Part shown: piece by piece, positions 27,093 through 36,238 of the stretch
How positions within the stretch are numbered: position 1 is the first letter of the stretch
How the letters are laid out: each line of letters begins with the position of its first letter
Source of the DNA: Phyllobacterium trifolii
GTDB lineage: Bacteria > Pseudomonadota > Alphaproteobacteria > Rhizobiales > Rhizobiaceae
Assembly: GCF_014192095.1 (NCBI RefSeq)
Contig: NZ_JACHXN010000006.1
Coordinates: 1 to 64,000, forward strand
Reading direction: 5' to 3'
DNA length: 64,000 bases
Position numbers and translations under genes: made by a program
Notes under the pieces: generated by a model
Seen by the model: only the letters and a program-made list of their open reading frames with translations
What the model was told of the DNA's origin: nothing
Database searches by the model: none

Positions 27093-28858
27093 GTGATGAT
27101 TTCGTTTCCACGTCGCGCGCAGACAAGAGCAAGAAATATCTCCTGGGCAAAAATGGCTGGATTTTTCTCGATCATGATTCAAATCGCGTTATCGACCAGA
27201 TCACTGGCCGTCATTTGCTGGATCAGCAGGGTGTTGACGCTTGGCGAAAACTGATCCTCGAACGCGATCAATATATAGCTTCGGTCGGTGCTCAACACCT
27301 GGTGTTCGTCGCTCCGAACAAGGAGCTCGTCTATTCAGAACAACTTCCGGACTGGGTGGAAATTGCCGAACAACGTCCTATCCACCAGATAATGGCGGCC
27401 CTTGGTACGCAACGTTCCCGGAAAATCATTTATCCTCTTGAGGCAATCCGCGCGGGAAAAATGCAAGGCTTGACCTATCCGAAAAGTGATACGCACTGGA
27501 GCGGATTTGGGGCCTATATCGGCTATCAAGCCTTTTGCGCAGGCCTTTCGAATAGTGGCATCGAACCGCTGCGGGTGGAAGGGTCGCGGGTGGCGTTTGA
27601 AGAGGTTCCCTATATCGGTGATCTGGGTATCAAGTTCGAACCACCTGTCTCGGCGCCCACTTTGTCCGCCCGCATTGAAGGTGCAACTGGCCGCCTCGCC
27701 TTCGACAACCGCATTCCGAACCGCGGGCGGATCAGGGTTTTTATCAACAAGGACACAACGCTGCCGCGCTGCGTGATGTTCGGCGATTCCTTTGGCGGCA
27801 ACCTGTTGCCGTTCCTAAAGGAGAGTTTCAGCACGCTCGTCTATGTCTACGGCAAATCATTTGATCGCGAGTTGGTCGAAGCCTACCAGCCGGATGTTGT
27901 CCTGTCGCAATTCGTCGAACGCTTCTTGATCGAGCCACCCGTCGATACGCCGCGCTTCACCTACGCTTCGGTGGTTCGTACCAAGCTGAAGCTTCTGTCG
28001 AAGGAAGACTTGGCATTCGCAACACAACAAGCGGCCAGCATCGAACCTGCCATCTTCCCGGTTCGCGCTGTCTACCAGGCCCTGTTGTCCGCACATAGCG
28101 GCAAAGCCGTCCCCCCTGATCTTGTTGCGGAGCTGAAAAACCATCACCCGGATAATCCAGAAGCACAGCACATAGTCTCGGTCGAATTGTCTCGCCTTGG
28201 TGAGAAGCTCGATGAGGCGCGTATTTACGCCGAGCGCGCAGTCGGCGCTGAGCCCTGGAATGCGCGCTCGCGGCATCAACTGGCCTTGACCCTGATGCGC
28301 CTTGAACAACCTGAAGAGGCCGAAGCGCAACTGCGCAAAGCGATCGAACTCGATCGCAGCGTCGATTGGTGGAATTATCAGCTCGCGCAGGTCCTGTTCC
28401 GGCAACAGAAATACGAGCCCTGCACTGACGCTTTGCGCGAATACATTGCTCGCCGGCCGGATTCGTCCGATGCTTGGCAGTTGCTCGGGCGCTGCCATGA
28501 AGCTTTGAACAATATCGAAGATGCTGCCGAAGCGTTTGTGCGCGCATCCGATGCGAAGCCCGAATGGACCTGGCCGCTGCTGAAGCTTTCCAACCTTCGC
28601 GTTCGCAGCAAGACGAATCCGGAGCAAGGTCTGATCGCCACAGATCGCTTGCTCGAAACACTCTTCCATGCACGCGAACGCGCGGAAGTCTACATGCTGA
28701 GGTCGCAACTCTACGAGGTGAACGGGCAACGCGACAAGGCTATCGACGCTGCAGTTCGAAGCACCGAACTTGCGCCGGATTGGCAATGGGCCGAGAGGAC
28801 GCTGGCGCGGCTACGCGCACAAGAAACGCGCCAGGCCGGTACAGCCAAATCGAGATAG
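27089..28858 (+). CDS. AlgX/AlgJ-like SGNH acetyltransferase fused to TPR repeats
   Basis: I chose ATG 27089 (589 residues) because GGAGG lies upstream and it overlaps the previous stop as ATGA. The N-terminal 300 residues are an AlgX/AlgJ-type SGNH domain: GKNGWIFLDHDSNRV, then DTHW at 134-137 (Asp/His) and GDSF at 232-235 (catalytic Ser234). Such proteins move acetyl groups onto exopolysaccharides. The C-terminal part (about 350-585) is a series of TPR-like helical pairs (LDEARIYAERAVGAEPWNAR, PEEAEAQLRKAIELDRS). There is no signal peptide, although family members usually act in the periplasm, so topology is an open question. Last gene of the block. Confidence 0.78.
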   Translation: MSDDFVSTSRADKSKKYLLGKNGWIFLDHDSNRVIDQITGRHLLDQQGVDAWRKLILERDQYIASVGAQHLVFVAPNKELVYSEQLPDWVEIAEQRPIHQIMAALGTQRSRKIIYPLEAIRAGKMQGLTYPKSDTHWSGFGAYIGYQAFCAGLSNSGIEPLRVEGSRVAFEEVPYIGDLGIKFEPPVSAPTLSARIEGATGRLAFDNRIPNRGRIRVFINKDTTLPRCVMFGDSFGGNLLPFLKESFSTLVYVYGKSFDRELVEAYQPDVVLSQFVERFLIEPPVDTPRFTYASVVRTKLKLLSKEDLAFATQQAASIEPAIFPVRAVYQALLSAHSGKAVPPDLVAELKNHHPDNPEAQHIVSVELSRLGEKLDEARIYAERAVGAEPWNARSRHQLALTLMRLEQPEEAEAQLRKAIELDRSVDWWNYQLAQVLFRQQKYEPCTDALREYIARRPDSSDAWQLLGRCHEALNNIEDAAEAFVRASDAKPEWTWPLLKLSNLRVRSKTNPEQGLIATDRLLETLFHARERAEVYMLRSQLYEVNGQRDKAIDAAVRSTELAPDWQWAERTLARLRAQETRQAGTAKSR

Positions 28859-28910
28859 CAAACCAGCGGGAATTTTTGTCTGGATTTCGCGAGCGCGCCA
28901 AATCGTCCGT

Positions 28911-30116
28911 TCAAACTCTCTCGAGTGCGACGGCAATCCCTTGCCCAACGCCAATGCACATGGTGGCAAGTGCGCGTTTCGCGCCACGCAGATTGAGTTC
29001 CAGCGCAGCGGTGCCTGTGATCCGGGCACCGCTCATGCCAAGTGGATGACCCAGCGCTATAGCGCCGCCATTCGGATTGACGAACTCGGCATCATCGGCA
29101 ATGCCAAGCGCCCGAAGTGTCGCGAGTCCCTGCGAGGCAAACGCCTCGTTGAGTTCGATGATATCGAAATCTTTCGGCGAAATGCCAAGCCGGGCACAGA
29201 GCTTCACGGAGGCTGCGATCGGCCCGATACCCATGATACGGGGCGGTACACCAGCAGTTGCGCCACCGGCGATACGGGCAATCGGGGTCAGGCCATACTT
29301 CTTCGCGGCGGCTTCGGAAGCGACGATCAGTGCTGCCGCGCCGTCGTTGACGCCCGATGCATTGCCCGCTGTAACCGACCCGCCTTTACGGAACGGCGTG
29401 GGGAGTTTCGCCAGTTGCTCGATTGTGGTTTGGGGACGCGGATGTTCGTCCTGGTCAAGAATGATTGCATCACCCTTGCGCTGCGGAATCGTGACCGGCG
29501 TGATTTCGCGGGCAAGGCGTCCGTTCGCTATTGCCGTCCCGGCCTTTTGCTGGGATCGCACGGCAAAAGCATCCTGATCTGCACGCGATACATTGAAGTC
29601 CTCGGCAACGTTCTCGCCAGTCTCAGGCATTGAATCGACGCCATATTCTTGCTGCATCAGTGGATTGATGAAACGCCAACCGATCGTTGTGTCGTGAACC
29701 TCGGCATGGCGCGAAAATGCACTTTCCGCTTTCGGCATTACGAAAGGGGCGCGAGACATGGATTCGACACCGCCGGCGATCGCAAGTTCGATTTCGCCAG
29801 CCTTGATCGCACGGGCGGCAGTGATGACGGCATCCATACCCGAGCCGCACAGGCGGTTCATGGTTGTTCCGGGGACGCTCACTGGAAGCCCGGCGAGCAG
29901 CAGCGCCATGCGCGCCACATTGCGATTATCTTCGCCAGCCTGGTTGGCGCAACCGTAAATCACTTCGTCAATAGCTTCCCAATCGATACTTTTATTGCGT
30001 TCGATCAGTGCCTTTAACGGAATTGCGCCAAGATCATCGGCGCGAACGGAGGCCAGGGTTCCGCCAAAGCGACCGATGGGCGTGCGTATATAATCGCAGA
30101 TGTAAACTTCGGTCAT
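28911..30116 (-). CDS. pcaF: 3-oxoadipyl-CoA thiolase
   Basis: A 401-residue thiolase that splits 3-oxoadipyl-CoA with CoA to succinyl-CoA and acetyl-CoA, the last step of the beta-ketoadipate pathway. It carries the nucleophilic cysteine in NRLCGSGMDAV (about 90), the His in LNEAFASQ and GGAIALGHPLGMSGAR, and the C-terminal active-site Cys in ATMCIGVGQG. It overlaps pcaJ by one base and is transcribed with pcaIJ. Convergent with the exopolysaccharide block. Confidence 0.95.
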   Translation of the reverse strand: MTEVYICDYIRTPIGRFGGTLASVRADDLGAIPLKALIERNKSIDWEAIDEVIYGCANQAGEDNRNVARMALLLAGLPVSVPGTTMNRLCGSGMDAVITAARAIKAGEIELAIAGGVESMSRAPFVMPKAESAFSRHAEVHDTTIGWRFINPLMQQEYGVDSMPETGENVAEDFNVSRADQDAFAVRSQQKAGTAIANGRLAREITPVTIPQRKGDAIILDQDEHPRPQTTIEQLAKLPTPFRKGGSVTAGNASGVNDGAAALIVASEAAAKKYGLTPIARIAGGATAGVPPRIMGIGPIAASVKLCARLGISPKDFDIIELNEAFASQGLATLRALGIADDAEFVNPNGGAIALGHPLGMSGARITGTAALELNLRGAKRALATMCIGVGQGIAVALERV

Positions 30117-30889
30117 CAGGCAGCCTCATGTGCTTTCTTGGTGCGGGCATTGATGTCGCGGAGCACGGAGATTTCGGCTGTCGTCGGCACCGGAGTTTCC
30201 GCGACTGTCTCAGCAAAGCGAACCGGCCAGCCGCAATTCTCTTCGATCGTCGCGCGGCTCACACCCGAATGGATCGATACAACCGTCAATTCCTTGGTTG
30301 CAGCATCGGGCTCAAATATACAAAGGTCGGTGATAACGCGTGTCGGACCCTTGGTCTTCATCCCAAGCCCCGCCCGATGATCGCCGCCCTCTCCGTGCCC
30401 CATCGACGTGATGAAGTCGAGATGGTCGACAAAACCACGCTTGTTGAGCGCCATGGTTATATAGATCTGGCCGCAATTGCCGGCGATTTCGGGTGCGCCG
30501 CCGCCACCCGGCAGGCGAACTTTCGGCTTGTCATAGTCACCGACAACGGTCGTGTTCAGATTGGCGAACCGATCGATCTGCGCGCCGCCGAGAAAGCCAG
30601 TGGTAATGCGTCCGCCCTGCAACCAGTAGCGGAACATCTCCGGCACGGACACCGTGCACAAGGCGGTATCGCACAGTTCACCATCGCCGATCGAAAGCGG
30701 CAGAACGTCAGGTTTGGTTCCGATCGTGCCGCTTTCGTAGATAAGTGTGATATCCGGCGCGTGGGTAAGCCGCGCAACGTTACATGCTGCCGATGGCGCG
30801 CCGATGCCGACGAAACACACGTCATCATTGGTCAAAGCGCGGGCTGCAGCGATCGTCATCATCTCTGTTGGTGTAAATTCAATCGACAT
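30116..30889 (-). CDS. pcaJ: 3-oxoadipate CoA-transferase, subunit B
   Basis: A 257-residue beta subunit of the succinyl-CoA:3-oxoadipate CoA-transferase that activates 3-oxoadipate. The catalytic glutamate sits in LIYESGTIG (about residue 53). GFLGGAQIDRFANLNTT and LPGGGGAPEIAGN are typical of the family. Twelve bases lie between pcaI and pcaJ, and pcaF overlaps its end, so the three form one leftward operon. Confidence 0.93.
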   Translation of the reverse strand: MSIEFTPTEMMTIAAARALTNDDVCFVGIGAPSAACNVARLTHAPDITLIYESGTIGTKPDVLPLSIGDGELCDTALCTVSVPEMFRYWLQGGRITTGFLGGAQIDRFANLNTTVVGDYDKPKVRLPGGGGAPEIAGNCGQIYITMALNKRGFVDHLDFITSMGHGEGGDHRAGLGMKTKGPTRVITDLCIFEPDAATKELTVVSIHSGVSRATIEENCGWPVRFAETVAETPVPTTAEISVLRDINARTKKAHEAA

Positions 30890-30900
30890 GACGATACTCC

Positions 30901-31761
30901 TTACGCTGCTTTTGCCGAACGCTTGCCGACATGGCGTGCGAAATCTTCGGGCTTTCCGCCACGCACGTGCTCCTTGATCCAGGCCGTAAAACTATCGCGG
31001 TCACGTGCGATCTTGTCCCAGGCAATGTAAAAAGCGTTGGAGCGTGCATAGTAGCCGTGCGCATACGACGGAAACGCACCGCCAGGTACATGAACAACGG
31101 AGCTGACGGCCCATGTCGGCAGAACCACCGCATTGGGTGATGGCGGGTCGAGTTCATCAACGATTTCTTCCACCGTGGCGATCGAGCGTTTGGCCGCAAG
31201 CACAGCTTCTTTTTGGACGCCGGAGATGCCTTCGATCAGCACATTGCCTTTGCGGTCTGCGCGCTGGGCGTGGATAATAGAGACGTCGGGGCGAATCGAC
31301 GGGACAGCAGCAAGGACTTCGCCAGTGAACGGGCAGGTAATCGATTTGATGTTCGGGTTAACCTTTGCAAGATCCGCGCCGATATAGCCGCGGAGCATCG
31401 CGAATGGCAGGTTGGCCGCCCCAGCCTCATAGGCGTTTGCCATGGCGGCGTGCGAATGCTCCTCGATTTCGAGCGGGCGTGGCCATTGGTTCTCGACTGC
31501 ATCGCGAAAACGGTGCAACGAGCCAACGCCCGGATTGCCGCCCCAGGAGAATTTCATACCGCGTGCTGCGCCGACGCCGATCAACTGGTCATAAATCAGG
31601 TCTGGTGTCATCCGGATGAGAAAAAGCTCCTTGCGATCCTGCCGGATGATTTCGTGGCCAGCCGCATAGGGGATCAGGTGGGTGAAGCCTTCCATCGCAA
31701 TGGAATCGCCGTCCCTGACATTCTCTTCAATCGCTTCGGAAAGCGTGCAAATCCGCGCCAC
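30901..31761 (-). CDS. pcaI: 3-oxoadipate CoA-transferase, subunit A
   Basis: A 286-residue alpha subunit partner of PcaJ. It has GDSIAMEGFTHLIPYAAGHE, the glycine-rich FSWGGNPGVGSLHRF and AQRADRKGNVLIEGISG. First gene of the leftward pcaIJF operon, and divergent from pcaR with a PcaR-type box between them, so induction by 3-oxoadipate through PcaR is expected. Confidence 0.93.
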   Translation of the reverse strand: MARICTLSEAIEENVRDGDSIAMEGFTHLIPYAAGHEIIRQDRKELFLIRMTPDLIYDQLIGVGAARGMKFSWGGNPGVGSLHRFRDAVENQWPRPLEIEEHSHAAMANAYEAGAANLPFAMLRGYIGADLAKVNPNIKSITCPFTGEVLAAVPSIRPDVSIIHAQRADRKGNVLIEGISGVQKEAVLAAKRSIATVEEIVDELDPPSPNAVVLPTWAVSSVVHVPGGAFPSYAHGYYARSNAFYIAWDKIARDRDSFTAWIKEHVRGGKPEDFARHVGKRSAKAA

Positions 31762-31848
31762 ATCTCTCTCCCTATCTAGAATTCCTCATCTTTTGATTAG
31801 TGCTTCATTGGCCGAAAGGTCAAATCTTTTGTGCGTTATCTGATTTTT

Positions 31849-31863
31849 GTTCGTATATCGCAC
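31849..31863. promoter_or_regulatory. PcaR-type operator
   Basis: GTTCG-TATAT-CGCAC matches, as I recall it, the PcaR box of Pseudomonas putida (GTTCG-N5-CGCAC). It lies 21 bases before the pcaR start and 88 bases before the divergent pcaI, where an IclR-type regulator could control both. Confidence 0.65.
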
Positions 31864-31883
31864 AAAGCGTGCTAGAGTTTGGT

Positions 31884-32639
31884 ATGCGAGAAACAGACTT
31901 CATCAGTGGTTTTGCCAAGGGCCTCTCGGTAATCGAGGCATTCGATGCAGCGAATCCGCGTCTTTCAATAACGGACATATCGAGAATTACCGGCCTCGAA
32001 CGCGCAACCGCCCGGCGCTGTCTCTTGACGTTGGCACAACTCGGCTATGCCGACTACGATGGCAAATTCTTCTCGCTGTCACCGCGAATACTGCGTCTTG
32101 GCCATTCCTATCTTACGGCGACTCCCTTGCCCCGCCTGCTACAGCCTTTTCTTGATCAACTGTCGGAAAAGACCGGCGAAAGCGCATCGGCTTCCGTCCT
32201 CGATGGCAATGAGATCGTTTATATCGCCCGGGCATCTCATAAGCGGGTCATGTCGATCAATCTTAATCCCGGAAGCCGCCTGCCCGCCTATTGCTCGTCC
32301 ATGGGGCGAGTCTTGCTCGCCGCAATGAATGACGGCGATGCGAAGAGTATTCTGGAGAGTAGCAACCGCAAAGCGAATACGCCGAATACAAAAACGACTA
32401 TTGCTGAGTTGATGGCTGAGTTGCAACTGATAAGCGAGCAGGGATATGCCGTCATCGATCAGGAATTGGAGATTGGTCTCTGTTCGATTGCCATCCCGGT
32501 GCGCAATATGCGAGGTACCACTATTGCGGCACTTAACGTCGGTGCACAGGCACCGAGGGTTACTGTTGATGAAATGGTCACAACCTATCTACCGGTGATG
32601 CAATCAACTCGCGATACGCTTGCGGGCCTGCTGGTTTAG
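31884..32639 (+). CDS. pcaR: IclR-family regulator of the pca genes
   Basis: A 251-residue IclR protein from ATG 31884; the frame is open back to 31800, but that part runs through the operator. The N-terminal winged helix is FAKGLSVIEAFDAANPRLSI followed by DISRITGLERATARRCLLTL. The effector domain contains NEIVYIARASHKRVMSINL and the IclR-typical YCSSMGRVLLA and CSIAIPVRNMRGTTIAALN. PcaR responds to 3-oxoadipate and activates pcaIJF in related bacteria. It is divergent from pcaI and its stop overlaps convergent pcaQ by 4 bases. Confidence 0.9.
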   Translation: MRETDFISGFAKGLSVIEAFDAANPRLSITDISRITGLERATARRCLLTLAQLGYADYDGKFFSLSPRILRLGHSYLTATPLPRLLQPFLDQLSEKTGESASASVLDGNEIVYIARASHKRVMSINLNPGSRLPAYCSSMGRVLLAAMNDGDAKSILESSNRKANTPNTKTTIAELMAELQLISEQGYAVIDQELEIGLCSIAIPVRNMRGTTIAALNVGAQAPRVTVDEMVTTYLPVMQSTRDTLAGLLV

Positions 32640-33559
32640 TTTGGTGACCCTTCAGTTGCTGCTTCGCGGATAGTCTGCATCAGGATCATCAACGGTAGTG
32701 AAGGCGTTATGTCAGCGCGGATCGTGAGGCCAACCGGCCCCCTGGTTTCGCTTGTGTCTATGGGCAAAAGCGCCAAACTCCCATCGTCGACGTCATTGGC
32801 AACGACGCCCGATGAAATAATCCAAACCGCGTTACTGGAGCGAACAAAGGCGCGGCCGAACGCGTCGGATACCGTCTCGATTTGCGTAGGCAGGTTTGCT
32901 ACCCCATTGACGATGAGAAAACGGTCGACGAAGGGCCGGATAATCGATGCCCTGGTTGGCATGAGAATGGGAAAATCGGCAAGAAGCGAAAAGATATCCT
33001 GTTGTGAGTTCAGGAGCGGATGACTGGCGCTGACGGCGAAAACCACCTGCTCCGAATAGAGATGTTCGAACGAGAATCCCGTCATTTTCTCAGGAGCTGC
33101 AAGGCGGCCAACAACGAGATCGAGATCGCCGAGGCGAAGCTGCTCCAACAGCACTGCGTTTTCGCCCGTAACAATCTTGATGCGACTTTGCGTTCCCTCT
33201 TGCAGAAACAAACTGATGGCATGCGGCATCACGCGGGTAGACACTGTCGGTAAAGCGCCAATGCGGATGGGGACGCCCTCCCCCGACCGTTCATTGGAAA
33301 CCGAATCAATGCCTTGGCGCAATGCCGTGATGGCGGCGCCGGCGTGGCGAAGGAACACCTCGCCATAACGCGTGATCCTGATGCCGCGGCCGTCGCGTTC
33401 GAATACGGCAACCCCAAGCTCGTTTTCCATTTCACGGATTGTTTTGGTGACAGCCGGTTGACTGATATGAAGGATTGCTGCTGCCTTCATCACGCTCTTC
33501 TGACGTGCGACTTCCAGAAAAGTTTGCAGATGGCGAAACTTGATGCGACTGTCGATCAT
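32636..33559 (-). CDS. pcaQ: LysR-family activator PcaQ
   Basis: A 307-residue LysR regulator with the N-terminal helix-turn-helix KFRHLQTFLEVARQKSVMKAAAILHISQPAVTKTIREME (in pieces LQTFLEVARQKSVMKAA and HISQPAVTKTI) and a periplasmic-binding-fold effector domain. PcaQ of Agrobacterium and Sinorhizobium activates the divergent pcaDCHGB operon in response to 3-carboxymuconate or its lactone. Here it is divergent from pcaD with a matching binding site between them. Confidence 0.92.
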   Translation of the reverse strand: MIDSRIKFRHLQTFLEVARQKSVMKAAAILHISQPAVTKTIREMENELGVAVFERDGRGIRITRYGEVFLRHAGAAITALRQGIDSVSNERSGEGVPIRIGALPTVSTRVMPHAISLFLQEGTQSRIKIVTGENAVLLEQLRLGDLDLVVGRLAAPEKMTGFSFEHLYSEQVVFAVSASHPLLNSQQDIFSLLADFPILMPTRASIIRPFVDRFLIVNGVANLPTQIETVSDAFGRAFVRSSNAVWIISSGVVANDVDDGSLALLPIDTSETRGPVGLTIRADITPSLPLMILMQTIREAATEGSPN

Positions 33560-33567
33560 GGAGTTTC

Positions 33568-33583
33568 ATAACCCATCAGTTAA
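33568..33583. promoter_or_regulatory. PcaQ binding site
   Basis: ATAACC-CATC-AGTTAA fits the ATAACC-N4-GGTTAA type site described for PcaQ with one mismatch. It begins 9 bases from the pcaQ start and 74 bases before the pcaD start, suited to both autoregulation and activation. Confidence 0.75.
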
Positions 33584-33656
33584 GAGAATGCGATAGAATA
33601 TTATTTTACCTAACCAAACGGATAATCCATGATGGCTTATTGAATGGGAGGCTTCT

Positions 33657-34463
33657 GTGCAATTCGTTTCTAGCAATGGCTTAACACTGCACTATCAATT
33701 GATCGGGGCACCGGAAGGCAAGCCCGTGTTGGTCTTTGCAAATTCCCTTGGTACCGACTTGCGTATCTGGCGCGATGTAATCCTTCGCCTTGTCGGCGAT
33801 TTCGCCATCGTGACATATGACATGCGCGGACATGGTCTTTCGGATATTGGTACGGCGCCCTATTCCATCGATGATCACACCGCTGACCTTGCAGGTCTCC
33901 TTGATTATCTTGAGGTCAGGAACGCGGTTATCTGTGGCCTATCGGTTGGCGGACTGGTGGCGCAAGGACTCTATGCGGCGCGGCCGGATCTGGTGCGTGC
34001 ACTGATCCTTTGCGATACCGCCCATAAGATCGGCTCTGCGGAGATGTGGGTGGCCCGCATCGCGGCGCTTGAGCAAGGCGGCATTGAAGCCATCGCGGAT
34101 GGTGTGCTCGAAAAATGGTTCACTCCTCCCTTCCACAAGCAGCGTCGTGACGAACTTGCCGGATATCGCAATATGCTGACCCGCCAGGCCATCGGAGGGT
34201 ATATCGGGACGTGTGCTGCGTTGCGCGATGCCGATTTTACAATCGAAGCATCGCGCATCGCGGTCCCGACCATTTGCATCGTTGGCGATCAGGATGGGTC
34301 AACGCCACCGGAAGTTGTGCTTTCGCTGGCGAAGCTCATTCCTCGTTCACGTTACGAGGTGATCAAGGACGCAGGACATATTCCCTGCGTGGAGCAGCCG
34401 GAAGCGCTGACGGCGGTGATACGGGCATTTATCGACGAGTTTCAACTTGGAGAAAAAGCATGA
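33657..34463 (+). CDS. pcaD: 3-oxoadipate enol-lactonase
   Basis: A 268-residue alpha/beta hydrolase that opens 3-oxoadipate enol-lactone. It has the nucleophile elbow CGLSVGG (Ser near 93), the acid in CIVGDQDGSTPPEV and the terminal His in IKDAGHIPCVEQPEA. The start is GTG 33657, after GGGAGG. First gene of the pcaDCHGB operon; overlaps pcaC by 4 bases. Confidence 0.94.
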   Translation: MQFVSSNGLTLHYQLIGAPEGKPVLVFANSLGTDLRIWRDVILRLVGDFAIVTYDMRGHGLSDIGTAPYSIDDHTADLAGLLDYLEVRNAVICGLSVGGLVAQGLYAARPDLVRALILCDTAHKIGSAEMWVARIAALEQGGIEAIADGVLEKWFTPPFHKQRRDELAGYRNMLTRQAIGGYIGTCAALRDADFTIEASRIAVPTICIVGDQDGSTPPEVVLSLAKLIPRSRYEVIKDAGHIPCVEQPEALTAVIRAFIDEFQLGEKA

Positions 34464-34867
34464 CGTCTGCAGACGTTCCTTCCCGTCGCTATGCTGAAGG
34501 CATGAAAACACGCCGGATTGTCCTCGGCGATGCACATGTCGATCGCGCCGAGGCAAACAAGACGGCCTTTGACGAGCCATTTCAACAGCTTATCACTGAA
34601 GCAGCTTGGGGTCATGTCTGGTCGCGGCCGGGCTGGACGAAGCGGCAGCGCTCGATTGTAACCATCGCGCTGTTGGCAGCATTGGGCCAAAACGAGGAAC
34701 TGGTCATGCATATCAAGGCGACGGCGAACACTGGCGCGACCCAGGACGATATTTGCGAGGCGCTGCTGCACGTTGCAATCTATGCGGGCGTTCCGGCGGC
34801 CAACCATGCGATTAAACTGGCGAAGCAGGTCTATAAAGACCTCGCTGCAGCCGAAAAGACAGCCTGA
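34460..34867 (+). CDS. pcaC: 4-carboxymuconolactone decarboxylase
   Basis: A 135-residue AhpD-like fold protein that decarboxylates gamma-carboxymuconolactone to the enol-lactone. The family stretch [20 protein letters not shown] and [20 protein letters not shown] is intact. The start ATG 34460 overlaps the pcaD stop as ATGA; an upstream extension in the same frame has no start signal. It sits in the canonical pcaDCHGB order. Confidence 0.94.
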   Translation: MTSADVPSRRYAEGMKTRRIVLGDAHVDRAEANKTAFDEPFQQLITEAAWGHVWSRPGWTKRQRSIVTIALLAALGQNEELVMHIKATANTGATQDDICEALLHVAIYAGVPAANHAIKLAKQVYKDLAAAEKTA

Positions 34868-34880
34868 CGGGAGGCCCACA

Positions 34881-35621
34881 ATGTCCAACAGGAAGCCGGA
34901 GACCGGCGCATTCTTTCAGCGCGACAGGCAGTGGCATCCGCCAGCCTATACGCCAGAGTACAAGACGAGCGTCGTGCGTTCGCCGCAGAGAGCGTTGATT
35001 TCATTCGATAATACACTCTCGGAGATCACCGGTCCGGTGTTCGGCCATTCGATGCTGGGCGAACTCGACGCCGATCTTATCTACAATTATGCGAAGCCCG
35101 GCGAGAGCGCGATCGGGCAGCGCATTATTGTTCGCGGCAGAGTTGTAGACGAACGCGGCAAGGGTGTTGCGGGTGCACTCCTGGAATTCTGGCAGGCCAA
35201 TGCAGGTGGACGCTATCGGCACAAGCGCGAGGGATATCTTGCGGCGCTCGATCCCAATTTCGGCGGGTGCGGCCGGACCATCACCGACGACGATGGCTAC
35301 TACCGATTTCGCACGGTCAAGCCGGGGGCATATCCTTGGCCGAACGGTGTGAATGACTGGCGCCCGGCGCATATTCACTTCTCGGTGTTCGGCCATGGTT
35401 TCGCGCAGAGGTTGATTACCCAGATGTATTTCGAGGGCGATCCGATGATCTGGAATTGCCCGATCGTCAAATCCATTCCGGACAAGGCAGCAATAGAACA
35501 GCTCATCGCGGCGCTCGATATGAACAACACCATTCCGATGGATGCACGCGCCTATAAATTCGATATCGTGTTGCGTGGCCGCCGCTCGACCCTGTTCGAA
35601 AACCGCATGGAGGGCAACTGA
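34881..35621 (+). CDS. pcaH: Protocatechuate 3,4-dioxygenase, beta subunit
   Basis: A 246-residue subunit carrying the non-haem ferric iron that cleaves protocatechuate to 3-carboxy-cis,cis-muconate. The iron ligands are seen in the Tyr-containing [16 protein letters not shown] and the H-I-H of [15 protein letters not shown] 34881 follows GGGAGG and was chosen over the longer frame from 34773, which overlaps pcaC. It overlaps pcaG by one base. Confidence 0.95.
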   Translation: MSNRKPETGAFFQRDRQWHPPAYTPEYKTSVVRSPQRALISFDNTLSEITGPVFGHSMLGELDADLIYNYAKPGESAIGQRIIVRGRVVDERGKGVAGALLEFWQANAGGRYRHKREGYLAALDPNFGGCGRTITDDDGYYRFRTVKPGAYPWPNGVNDWRPAHIHFSVFGHGFAQRLITQMYFEGDPMIWNCPIVKSIPDKAAIEQLIAALDMNNTIPMDARAYKFDIVLRGRRSTLFENRMEGN

Positions 35622-36235
35622 TGGTGCAACAATTGGGCTACCTGAAGGAAACGCCCTCGCAGACAGCGGGACCATATGTCCATATCGGCTGCACGCCGAA
35701 TTTCTGTGAGATTACAGGGGTTTACGAGAACGATCTTGGCATCTCTATGGTCAATGACAAGACGTTGGGCGAGCGAATTACTCTCCGCGGGCGGGTTTTC
35801 GACGGCACCGGAACGCCATTGCGTGACGCCTTGCTTGAGATCTGGCAGGCCGACAGCAAGGGGCTCTACAACAGTCCATCCGAGTTGCGCGGCACCGCCG
35901 ATCCCAATTTTACAGGGTGGGGACGCTGTCCGACGGACATGGAGACGGCCGAATATCGCTTCGAAACGGTGAAGCCGGGACAGGTTCCCTTCAAGGACGG
36001 GCGTATGATGGCGCCGCATGTCACGGTCTGGATCGTGGCGCGAGGGATCAACATAGGGTTGCAGACGCGGGTCTATTTCGACGACGAGAAAGAGGCGAAT
36101 GACAAGGACCCGATCCTGCAACGCATCGAGCATCGCAATCGCGTCCCGACGTTGATCGCGAAACGCGATGGGTCGAGCTATGTCTTTGATATCTATCTGC
36201 AAGGCGACAAGGAAACCATCTTTTTCGATGTATAG
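35621..36235 (+). CDS. pcaG: Protocatechuate 3,4-dioxygenase, alpha subunit
   Basis: A 204-residue partner of PcaH with the same fold but no iron-ligand set, starting [20 protein letters not shown]. It contains LRDALLEIWQADSKGLYNSP, parallel to the PcaH segment [15 protein letters not shown]. Together they form the alpha-beta dioxygenase. Stop and start overlap with pcaH, and pcaB begins 3 bases downstream. Confidence 0.95.
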   Translation: MVQQLGYLKETPSQTAGPYVHIGCTPNFCEITGVYENDLGISMVNDKTLGERITLRGRVFDGTGTPLRDALLEIWQADSKGLYNSPSELRGTADPNFTGWGRCPTDMETAEYRFETVKPGQVPFKDGRMMAPHVTVWIVARGINIGLQTRVYFDDEKEANDKDPILQRIEHRNRVPTLIAKRDGSSYVFDIYLQGDKETIFFDV

Positions 36236-36238
36236 GCG

